Origin: Malurus cyaneus samueli | Taxonomy: Eukaryota > Chordata > Aves > Passeriformes > Maluridae | Direction of reading: 5' to 3' | NCBI GenBank assembly: GCA_009741485.1 | Contig: CM019236.1 | Coordinates: forward strand, 59,262,373 to 59,326,372 | Length of the DNA: 64,000 nt | Part shown: positions 13,901-24,133 of the stretch, piece by piece | Position numbering within the stretch: position 1 is the stretch's first letter | Layout of the letters: each line of letters begins with the position of its first letter | Position numbers and translations under genes: made by a program | The notes under the pieces: model-generated | What the model was told of the DNA's origin: nothing | Database searches by the model: none | Seen by the model: only the letters and a program-made list of their open reading frames with translations

Positions 13901-15769
13901 CTTGTCGGCATGTCAGTCAGGATGCTACTAGGAAATGGATTCCTATAGAAAAATTCAGTTAGAAGGAATGCATGCTATGACAGCATTAGGCAGGTTTTCC
14001 CATTTCTCTTTTTGTGGCAAGGAGAGTCTAATTAGGCTGTATGCAGTTGTTAATTTGATTCATGTGCTGTGTTTGGAGAGGCAAGAAGAAAAGTACTTAT
14101 TAAAAGTACTTAATTAAAGTGGATTAAAAGTTCTCACTTAGAATATTGTATCCATGTTAAATCCTGGCATCCATAAATCAAAGGATGAGCTAAATAGGAG
14201 GAAAAGAACAGCTGGTTTTGCTCTTGGTATGGATAAAAAGAAAGATCTTTAATAATAAAGTGATACCTTTATTATTGTAATAGTAATTATGTTATTAGTG
14301 AGATAATATGTAACAAAGTATACAGGCATGTGGTCAGATCCCATGCACCCCAGTGGAATTAGGCATATTCCTAAACTTTATATATACTTCAAAATTCTGT
14401 TACTTCTTCTCAGTGTCCTCCAAACAACATCAATTGGATACTAATTGGCACAAATTTTGTTTTAATGAACCTGTCATCACATTAGCTGGTTTTGTGGATT
14501 GTTTTATGGCAAATCCTCAGTCTATAGAGGAATTACACACTATGAGATAGTGTGTAAGAGAACTCAAATGGATCTTCAGTTGAATTAATGTAGAAGCCTT
14601 ATTTGTATTGCACAGCACTAAGGTTACAAAATGAAACCAACTTTCTTCTTGCTTTTTGAAGAAATCTTTTTTCCTTGAAAGCTCTCATACCAATAGCAGG
14701 GCAACTACAAACCCATATTTCTCTATTTGAAAGTAATCCATATCTATGTAGTGGTGCTTATCAACTAAAACGTCTAAAATTTTGGTCCAGAGGTAACTAA
14801 AAATATTTTTCCAAAATTTTATTCAACTTTTTTTGTCAAAAATGTTGTCATCCACTCCTAAATGTAGATGTGTTGCATTAACTTTGACATAAAGTAAACA
14901 CTTGCTTTCCGGCTAGTTTTCAGAAATCAGAGGGGCTGGGGGTGGGCATGCCTCATTTCTGATTAAAATCAATTCAGCAGCATAACTCTGGTTCAGTTCA
15001 ATAAGAGCTTTCATGAGCAGATTCACAAATAGTGAAATTCATCATTGCAGTGCTGTAAGTGGTAGACTTCAATAGGAACTTCTACAAACACAGATTCACC
15101 AATTGTGCAGTTTCTTGGAGCAACAAATTATAGATTCTTTTAGATTGCCAATGATAAATCCACTAGACCTGCAAACGGTAAGTGTACTTTATACATGTGC
15201 TATGCACACAGTATAAATATTCCTGAGTATAGTTCAATTCAGTTGGAGGTGCAAGACTTAACAAAAGAAGTGACCCTGTTTTTTGGGAGACAAGCCCATT
15301 TACTTGTCTGCAGAGATGGTTGTATTGCCTTTGGGAGTAGGGAAGGTGAGACTTAGTCAAATATTCTGTAATTGGCATCATAAATGGTGGTGATGGGCAG
15401 CCACTTTATATGCAAATGAGATATTGAGAGTAGCTCAGAGATTACAGACTATGGGTTTTGTGCAAAGGTGGAACAGTACAAGTGACAATTTAGCATCAGT
15501 CCCTCTTCCACAGTCTGATTGCAGCATTAGCGGTCATTCTCCACCTGATAACTGTCCTGCATCAGCAGGCCCTCTTGCGCTTAGCCACACATCTCATGGC
15601 ATATCTTCCAGCTGCAGTCCTCATTCATACAAGATGTCAACAGGGAAAAAGTAAAAAACATTACCTCATTTGAATGTTTTTTGTCAATTCTCTGCTTAGA
15701 TCTCTATAGCTAGTCACCTGTGAACAGGTGGTTCATTTTAGTGGCCTGCTGCCTCTCAAAAGACATGGT

Positions 15770-15835
15770 GAATAAATTCCTCCTCATTGCAGAATGGTTG
15801 GACTAGATGACTTCTAAAGTCATCTGGTTAACTTT
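15770..15835 (+). mobile_element. Possible CR1 3' terminal remnant
   Basis: The segment 'ggttggactagatgact' is the familiar start of the CR1 3' end, but downstream sequence quickly loses similarity. It could be an old CR1 scrap or chance similarity over about 20 bp. Confidence 0.45.
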
Positions 15836-17140
15836 TGACATTTTTGCTTAGCATATTTGAGATTTAGTAATATAATTAATGTTTTTTGTGTCTTTAGAGT
15901 GGAATTATTTGTGATTTGGTTATATTTAAGCCAGCACTCAATTACATAAACTGAAGCTTCCATTCAAATTACTTGAAGGTAGTTAAATGGCAGGAAAAAA
16001 AGTTTAGTTCTCTGACATCATACTTCTTTCTGAGGCTTCAGTGGAACTCCTGACACATCTGCTTTAGTCTCACAGAAGCCAGGATCAGGATCTGAACTTC
16101 TTTTGTGAATTCGTCTTTGATTTGATTGAGCAGTCTTGCTGATTAAAAATATTACACCTTGTAGTTACATGTTTATCTCTGTACTTACGTTGTTAAGCCA
16201 TTCTCTACAAGATTAAGTACTTCCCCTTCAAAAATACAATCTTGAGTCACTTGCATGCGGCAATCCAGTCATATCTTCACCCTCTCAGATAAAACAAGTT
16301 ATTTGAGCTTGTTAAGAATGACTGTAAGTTGTTTACAGCACTTATTTCAGAAAACAAGCAACAAGAAAACAAGCAACTCAGTGTTCATTCTCCAGTAACA
16401 TACTCCATAAAACTTGAGTACTAGGCACATGCATGTAGTATTCCAGAAATAGCATCATTGCTGTCATTCAGACAAGTGTCTTAACCCACTTTTTGGTACC
16501 CCACTGCTTAACTATTAAAGAATAATAGATAGCTTCATAGAGCATTTTTTTGAAGCTGTAGATGACTGTCTACCTACATCTGAAATCCTTTTAACCATTA
16601 CTGAGTTTTTTTAGACATACATTGTAAGCCTTTCATTCTCAATCCTACAGGCATAATTTTTTGTATGCATTTATATAAAATTACATTACAAACACTCTGC
16701 TTAAATAGATTCACCTTCACAAGTGATCGTTGTCTCTGTTGTTCTCTATACTTTCCACCAACTTCTCTGTCATCAGGTTTGAGACTGTGCTGTCTAAGAA
16801 CATAATTTCAACTTTCCCAAACTACAAGTAGATAGTGAAGGTTCTTAAGCTAAGTAATGCTTCCTTAAACAAACTATATGTTAGGGACTCCTAATGGATT
16901 CAAAGTACAAACGGATACGTTAAATCTTCTGTTAGCTTTTCCGTTAGAGTGGTTTATGTTATTGAAGTGCTTTATTTGATGTCATACTTAGCGCTATGGC
17001 TCTAATGGATCCAAAGATCTCACTACAGTTTTTAAGTAAGCATTTTTGTAGCATGGTTTGTTTTCATGTAGAACGTAACAGCTGGAAAAAAGTAGTTTAC
17101 TGGAGGTACATTATATTTTCCTGATAATAGCCCTTTACTT

Positions 17141-17159
17141 GGGGGGGGAGGGATGGGGG
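17141..17159 (+). other. G-rich tract, possible G-quadruplex
   Basis: Eight G, one A, three G, AT and five G occur within 19 bases on the transcribed-sense strand. This satisfies a four-run G3 pattern with one-to-two-base loops if the first run is split. A quadruplex could form in the pre-mRNA or the non-template DNA strand. No function is implied by sequence alone. Confidence 0.6.
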
Positions 17160-19237
17160 TTTGTTGTTTTTCTTGAGTAATCTTTCCTTTTTTTCCTGGG
17201 CCTTCCTAGCTTCTCTGGCCTAGTTCTCTCATTTATGCCAGATGTTCTCATCTGCAAAATGTAACTATCCACTCTCTCTAGTGGTTTGGCCAGGTTTGTC
17301 TTCCCAGGTTTCACTTATACTACTCTGTGGACCTTGTGTTCATCAACCATAGCACACTCAAATGGTGAAAGAATGTTGGTGACTACAGAACTTAAACTAC
17401 AATAGCAGCCATTCATCTTAGGCTGATCCTCTATTATTAATGAATATTCACAGCATGCATTTCCAGTGTTAAATGAAACACTATTATGAGGCTGTCTAAG
17501 AAGGATATTAAGTGATTTCTGTACTTCTGTCTCAAGAGAGCAGTTTCATGATCTTAAAGTTTGTCCTCTGGCCAGTTGTAAGCTCCTCTGATATACCAGA
17601 GCAAATAATGGACCAAGGCATCAGGAGTGCCATGTGAAACAGTTTCAGCCTCAGAAACACCACATGCATTCTCTGTTACTAGTAATGGAATTTTACCCAC
17701 TTTTGTATTTTCTACCCACTTTTACTCCTTGAGAAAGAGTAGGACTTGTGTCTTTCCTTCAGCCTCCTGAACAAATCCTGTTGTCTCATATCCCTCCCTC
17801 TCATTGTCCCTCTGTCCCTCCTTCTCCCCCTAGGACATTCAGCCATTAACACCAGATTGCCACCAGGGTATGGCCTCATGGATCAGAGGTACCAGATCAC
17901 AACATAAAATAGAGAAAAAAGGACTGTAGTAGTGCAAGCATCCTTAAAAGTTTCATACAAGCATTCAGAGTCAACATTTCTTCATCTTTTTCCCTTCAGC
18001 TCTTCTCATTCCTTCAAGTTCATAATATTCTTAGAAAAAAAAGTTCCCTGGTCTGTCCTAAATCAGTTCCCTGCCCACCCCCACCATCCCCAAATAGTAT
18101 ATTCTAGTATATTCTAAAGCACCACGCTTCCCTTTTCACCGTAAAATGAAAATAGAGGGGAGGGAGAAGGAGGTAGCTTTGTATAAGCCCCAGGCTCCTC
18201 CCACTCATCAGTCACTCTCTTGGAAGGTTAGTGCTTAATTGAAGCCATCTGCTCAGGGCCTTCTTTCCATGTTATTTCAATTCTGTAACATATGTTTACT
18301 TAAAGGCTAAATAAAAACCACCTTCCTCTTCCATAGTCCTTAACAAATTGGTGTAGAAATAATGGTCTTGGACTTGAAAGCAGCTTATGTATATTGTGAA
18401 GAGTCTGTCCTTAGTAGTGTAGCACAAACCTTTAGAAACTTCTCAAAACTATTTTAAAGCAATATTTACCATCTCTCTCTTTTATTGTTATCTTGGAAAT
18501 AATGAAAACAACAGGTCTAGCTTGAAAGAGAGGGAGAAATTTGATCTTAGTAGAGAAGTGCAACTGTATGAACTGATGCATTAAAAAAGAGCATCTTTTG
18601 AATTCCTGTAAAACTGCCCTATTTTTCTTTTTTTCTGTGATTTAGAAGAGGTCAAGTAAAAAAATTAGTCAAAGGCTACATAAGGTGGTAAAATGGAAAG
18701 AATTGTCTCTCTGAGGAATCATTTGTTGTTCATGAATACTGAATTCCCAAGGTTGATGGTCCGCTGCTGAAGATAGGGAGCAGCTGCTCTTTTCACATAT
18801 TCTGTCTAATTAGTAAAAGATTTGTTTATTATTTTGTCAAACACAGGACTCGGGGCAAGTAAAATTGCTGTAACTTTTGCTCCACTTCCTGGCCTTTTCA
18901 TACTAAGTAGGCTATTTATATAGTATTGGTGGTTTCAACAGTAGCAGCAGCATAGTAGTAAGTCATTGTACAATGATCTTGGGAGAATATGGTCACATAC
19001 AGAGATATATTTCAATGCATGCTTCTTTCCTGGCGTTTTTTGGCAGTAACCACAGGAAATTTTTTGGTTTTTTTCCTCTCTCTGACTCCTCAAGATACTC
19101 TGCATACTGTTCTTATATTTCTCCCAATGCTTCCCAGGGAGAGTCCATACATTGACACATACCTTTTGGCAAATGGCTCTCGACACATGAGCAGTGATTC
19201 CAGGATATACAAGGTGCACCAGGTCTAATATGCCATT

Positions 19238-19320
19238 TATTATTATTGTTGTTATTGTTGTTGTTGCTGCTGTTGCTATTATTACTATTAACTATTATTA
19301 TTTTATTGTATTTTATTTTA
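19238..19320 (+). repeat. Imperfect TTA/TTG trinucleotide repeat
   Basis: A degenerate trinucleotide array of TAT, TTG, TGC and ATT units grades into a (TTTTA)-like stretch at its right end. On the minus strand it gives a run of Asn codons in a spurious ORF. It is ordinary low-complexity sequence. Confidence 0.85.
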
Positions 19321-22300
19321 TTCACAGTGTTTTTAAATGAATCTTTTCATATTTGCCTCTTAGTGGAGGTGGCAGAACATGCACAATAACCATAAGGCAT
19401 TTTTATCTACTTTTCTTTATGGCCCTTGTAGGAGGAGGTCATGTTAGAGGCAGTCGCAGCTGGGAGAGAAGCGTCGCTCTCTGTAGACGCAGAAGTGGGG
19501 GAGTTTCCCACTCTACAAAGCGTGCGCTGTCATTAGCCTGTGAAATATGTTCATGCAGGGGTTTCCTAAATTAATTTCTATTTAACCCAGCACAGTTAAC
19601 AGGAAAAATACCAGTATTGTTTTTAAGAAGTGCCAGTGATGAAAAGGGGATGGACTTGTCATGAACACAAATACAAGACACTATGAATGATTCTATTTTT
19701 GTTAAGAGTAGCAGTTTGATCACAGCCAAAGTAACATTTCTGAACTCCTTATTTTTCATTGCAAAAACCCATATATGTAGGCTTGTAAGTTTTTCTTGTC
19801 TTCCTATAGTCATCAGATACTCTTATGGATATAAGAAACCCTTTTATATTGATTTTCTGTTCTCTTTCATTTCTTAAACAAGCAAAAAGTAATGTATGTC
19901 TGGGATTTTTTATTGACATCTAAGTGTATTCTTTGTTAATGAATCAGTGAAGCTTAAGAACCAAATTAATCCCTAAAGTAAACTAACGAAACCCTCTGAA
20001 GCTGCACAAGCAATAAATTGATATTAAATATTTAATATGATGCAGTTTTGAAATATTTCTCTTGATACAGATGCAGATTTTTAAAAAAGTAGAAAGTCAG
20101 TAAAGCATGACTCCAGAAGTCGGATAATACTTCGTGTAAAATAATCTTATATTTGAGATTAATTAGACTTTATATTATCTTCCTGCTCCTGCTAGAGCTT
20201 AAAAATAGAGTGTGCAGCAAAAAGCGCAAATTATTTAAAGATGTATCTCAGAAGGAAATACTTTTGCTATACAGTTAACAAGTGATGTTTATCACGCACT
20301 AAGTATCAGATTATGCCTGAGGGAAAAAAAATCCACAAGTATATCTCCTTCTAAAAATTCTTCTTCAATCATCTGTTTTTGTGATAAAATAATAGAAAAG
20401 GTGAGAAATACTTTTTAAAAGAAACATTATTTTAATAATCTGTCTAGAAAATGTAGCTTTCAAGTGCTTACTCTGGAGAAGCCAAAAAGTCATTTTGGTG
20501 GATCATATCATCTTAACAGAACACGATGCTCTTCAAAGAGCATCAGTAGATAACATTGTCTTAGCAGAACAAGATCTCATTTTAAAAAGGACCCTAGCTT
20601 TCCAACTCTCTTCATTACTACCTTGCTGGTTTCTTTTATTCCCCTTTAGAATTGGATCACCTGAAGAGCATGATAAAAAATGCATAATTTCTCTTTTTTT
20701 TCGGGAAAAGGGAGAATAATTGGCAAATTTTAATTTAAAACCCTGCACAAACCTGTACCTCAGAAAGCCAAATGTAGCATTAGGAAGTCTCCTGTATTAA
20801 AAAGCTTATGAACTTTTCTGCCTGTGCATTTGCCTGGACCAGCTAAGAGTCCAAATGCCTCACATTACATTCCCTTTACAGAACAGGGAGATAGTCACTT
20901 CTTTAACTCAGCAGAATGTCAGAGTCTGCACTATGTGTCTCCTTTCTCTCTGCTTGTGTTGATCAAGGTCACGCCATAGGTCCTTGGCTGTCCTTCCTCT
21001 ACGAGAGAACTTGTGCAACTTCTGTCCTTTCTGTGCTTGCATGTTAGTAGCTGACAAAACTCCTGATGCAGAGAACATGACTGTGGCCTTTTTGTTTCTG
21101 TCTATGCCAAAGACCATTTCACTACTACTCTAAGGAAGCCAGGCTTTGTTGTTGTTGCTGCTATTGTTCTTCTCAATACTCAAAATCTATCTTTTCTAAT
21201 CCCTGGCTGGGGTGTAGTATTTCAGAGCCTTCCCAGGATCAGAAATATAGGTACTCTTACATTCAATGAGATCCAAGACTTGTCAAACTCAGCATTGGTA
21301 TTTAATTGTTGTTCTGATTATCATGTGTTTCTCTGTGTCCCTGTAGGTACTGACTAGACCTTGCCAAAGAAATCCTTGTAACTCAAAAACTACAAGAAAC
21401 CAGTGCTATAAAGTCATGGAAACTTACAGAGGGCACAATATGCCATTTCTGAGAATTTGCACGTCACAGAATTAGATACTTCTGTCTCTGTTCTGTTTTT
21501 GTAGACTAACAAGCATTGCAAAGCAAGACAGAATTTTACAGTTCTTGTAATTTGATTTTAATCTCTGTAATTCCAAAATATTTTGATCATTGATATGTTC
21601 TTGTCTTTTCAGTTTAACTGTTCAGTTTTGTTCCTGATCCCTAACTGAATATACCAATACTCCAACTACAAAAATTAGTGCAGCAAACACATTAAGATAA
21701 TGATAATGATCATAAAGTGTTTTTAGAGACAATTTCACAAAACAGCTATGAGAATCCATGCCCATGTCTGATACTGACTGTAATATGCAAACTTCAGAAA
21801 ATCTTTCTAATGCTATGTCTACTTGTTAATTGCAAAAAGGCAAGCTTCCAAAATGCCTGTCCAAAGGTATCAAAGATAAAGCTAGAATAAGATATGTTTT
21901 ATCTTTTAATGGTCATAACCATTGAATTTCAAGTATGGGGGAAGTTTAATATTTGAATTTTTTTGCACAATAGCCCTCTTTCTCCATATGTGTATTTCAT
22001 AAATTTTTCCATCTTGCACGTGGTTTCTATTAAATACTATTGGTTGTATCATGAACATTTTCAAATTAAACAGTCCAGAGAAAAATATCATCCTTTGAAT
22101 GGCTTAAAAAAAATCTCAGTAAAATTAATCAAAATAACTAGCGAGAGTTTGTTTATTCTTTTTGATGGTGTTCTTCAGGCGATAGATGAAAACTGTGTTG
22201 AAATAGTGCTGATTTAATGCTGTTGTCTAGTCTTGGTACCAATGCAGGAAATTTCTGAATTACTTTATCTGTTTCAAGAGGCAGGAAATTCATTAGAATA

Positions 22301-22881
22301 GTCTATTTTGTACTGTTCCCTTTAAAGTTTGGCAAACAACAGTTCAAAGAGTGACAGATCTAATGAAAAATTCCGACCATGGTATTGGTACATGATCATG
22401 GTGAAGGTTGATTTTATCCTAAAAAGAAAGAACAGGGAAAATAGATTGAAAATGAACCATAAAATTCAGTACTTGCCCATTGATACAAAATTCAGTCACT
22501 CTGGATCACGTACCTTCTATTGTCATGACAGATATTTAATATCATGGGATTAGGGAGAGAATGAGAATGGTAAAAACAAGAACACATGTGCCTTGAGATA
22601 GGAACAATTTAATAGGGAAAGCTAAAGCTGTAAGCTAGTAAAACACTACACACTACTACAATACTGGGAATGCATTCACCATTTCCTAGGTGTTCAGCTA
22701 TCTCCAGGAAATGGAAATCTTCCATTTCCCATCTTCCAGGCCTCCAAAATGTAAAACTGACCTGGGGAGACAAATGCCATGACTTGGAATATTTTCCTCT
22801 TCCTTCTTCCCCAATTCTAAGTATTGAGTATGATATCTTATGGTCTGAAATATCTCTGGTTAGTTGAGGACACCTATATTC

Positions 22882-23772
22882 TGTCTTGGTTTGAAAGACA
22901 GGTGTTTGCTAATGAGGGCAGGGACCCCCCTTGGAGAGGTGGATCTCCCCCCTGCCCCCCTTCCCTCCAAATTATTATAGCTTATAAATCACAGGCTTTC
23001 AGGCAAGAATATGGGTAAAAGGGAATAACAGTTTTTACTAATATGTATAACAAGGTGAAACAAGTAACAATAACAAAGCAATAACCAGCCCAGTCCCAAA
23101 CCCAGTGACAGCCTTACAGAGACACAGCCTCCCCTTTGGTGCAGTTACAGTCCCAGTCAGCAGGGGCGCTGTTGGCTCCCGGCCAGGCAGGGTGGGTGCG
23201 ATGATTCCCCGGTGGCTGCAGGGGGCGCTGTGGCGCGGGTCCCGGCTGGCTCAGATCTCCCGCGTCGCCAGTGATTGACAAAAAATGGCAGAGGTGGATG
23301 GAGAAAAGTTTCTCTGCAGAACTCACAGCAGAAACGCCGATCTTGGTGCTCCTCTGGGCAGACGAGAAGAATCCCGCAGCTGCGAGACGACATGGAGCAG
23401 AGCTCACCCCTGAAGCTGGAAGCCCTGGCAAGGCACAGGAGAGAAGACCACGGTGCAGCAAGCAGGAAACTCAATGAGCAGGGGTGCTGGTCTCCGCAGA
23501 AAAGGGCAGGCCAGCTTTCTCTGTAGCAGCCAGCGATAACTCCCTTCTCCCAGCAAAGCAGCGAAACTCCAAATTCCCCCCCCACACCACACAAAAAACA
23601 CTCTCTCCAAGCGCTTAGCCAGACCTTAAGGTGGGGCCATAGGTATCATTCTCTTTGTTAATCACACGACCATTAAAAGGATGACCCGGCAATTAGTGTA
23701 TCCCAGCAACAAATGGGAAAGAAAAATATTCCCAAAAAGGGAACAAAAGGAGAAGAATTTTAACCCACAACA
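22882..23772. mobile_element. Inner solo ERV LTR, passerine type
   Basis: A block of about 891 bp begins TGTCTTGGTTTGAAAGACAG and ends CCACAACA, so it has the TG...CA termini of an LTR. The beginning is a sequence I recognise from abundant passerine ERV LTRs. It has a C-rich stretch near its left end and a CpG-rich centre (about 23150-23450), unlike the AT-rich intron around it. It contains no internal retroviral genes. The five bases on each side (TATTC and GTACC) are not a target-site duplication, so the boundaries may be off by some bases or the duplication has decayed. Chance ORFs of up to 145 codons on the minus strand reflect the high GC content. Confidence 0.72.
23155..23230 (+). promoter_or_regulatory. 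Two CTCF-like motifs inside the inner LTR
   Basis: The motif CTGCAGGGGGCGCTG at about 23216-23230 fits the core of the vertebrate CTCF site (CAG-G-rich-GCGC). A second, one base shorter copy, CAGCAGGGGCGCTG, lies at about 23158-23171 in the same orientation. The two also share flanking bases (GCTGTTGG versus GCTGTGG), so they may be an internal duplication. Binding is an inference; no score was computed. Confidence 0.45.
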
Positions 23773-24070
23773 GTACCAGCTGTGTCCTCTTCCAACTCCT
23801 TGCTCATCCCCAGCCTCCTCACTGAGGGACTGATGTGAAGAGAAATAAAGGCTTGGGCTCTGGTAAGCACTGCTAAGCAATAACTAGAACATCCCAGTTC
23901 TATCCAAACTCTGTTCATCACAAATCCAACACATAGCCCGGTACTAACCACTGTGAAGAGAATTAGCTCTATCCCAGCCCGAACCAGTCCAAGGAGACAG
24001 GAGAGTATACAAGCAAAGCCAAGTAATAGTGACATATTAGATGCTGTTCAAGGTGGAGCAGTTTATCTAT

Positions 24071-24133
24071 GCCATAGACCATAAACTATAAACCGTATAC
24101 CACAAACCATAAATCATATACCATGTACCATAT
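24071..24133 (+). repeat. Heptanucleotide tandem repeat, ACCATAA-like
   Basis: Nine consecutive 7-base units can be laid out without gaps: GCCATAG, ACCATAA, ACTATAA, ACCGTAT, ACCACAA, ACCATAA, ATCATAT, ACCATGT, ACCATAT. Units differ by one to three substitutions but keep the register exactly. This is a small degenerate minisatellite just downstream of the LTR pair. Confidence 0.85.

Larger units (their letters stand above)
22590..23991. mobile_element. Outer ERV LTR, split by an inner LTR
   Basis: Two separated pieces look like one avian endogenous-retrovirus LTR. The left piece (about 22590-22881) has 'acaatttaatagggaaagc', then 'ggtgttcagctatctccagg', then a sequence around 'gagtatgatatcttatggtc'. 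The right piece (about 23773-23991) has 'agctgtgtcctcttccaac', then 'ggtaagcactgctaagcaat', 'cacaaatccaacacatagcc' and a tail around 'attagctctatcccagccc'. These match, in order, the LTR of a family widespread in bird genomes as I remember it. The middle is interrupted by the inner LTR at 22882-23772. No gag, pol or env coding sequence is present, so this is a solo, truncated copy. The 5' end is not cleanly defined, and the family name is not assigned. Confidence 0.7.

Noticed and set aside
14251..14276. Perfect 10-bp AATAATAAAG hairpin
   Set aside because: Pure A/T-type low-complexity arms in AT-rich DNA; expected by chance in 64 kb.
15424..15654. 76-codon ORF with a Ser/Pro/His-rich, protein-like composition
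   Set aside because: Not a PCSK5 segment, no splice site in phase with the gene model, and no family recognised. It might be a retrocopy scrap but nothing supports this.
19353..19574. CpG-containing Arg/Gly-rich ORF of 73 codons
   Set aside because: Short locally GC-richer sequence without a recognisable motif, promoter element or splice structure.
20525..20544. 9-bp palindrome GATGCTCTT with a 2-base loop
   Set aside because: Single short inverted repeat with too small a loop for a stable RNA hairpin and no supporting context.
23157..23594. Longest open frame in the window, 145 codons on the minus strand
   Set aside because: It lies wholly in the CpG-rich core of an LTR, overlaps other open frames on both strands and shows no recognisable domain. 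High GC content explains the lack of stops.
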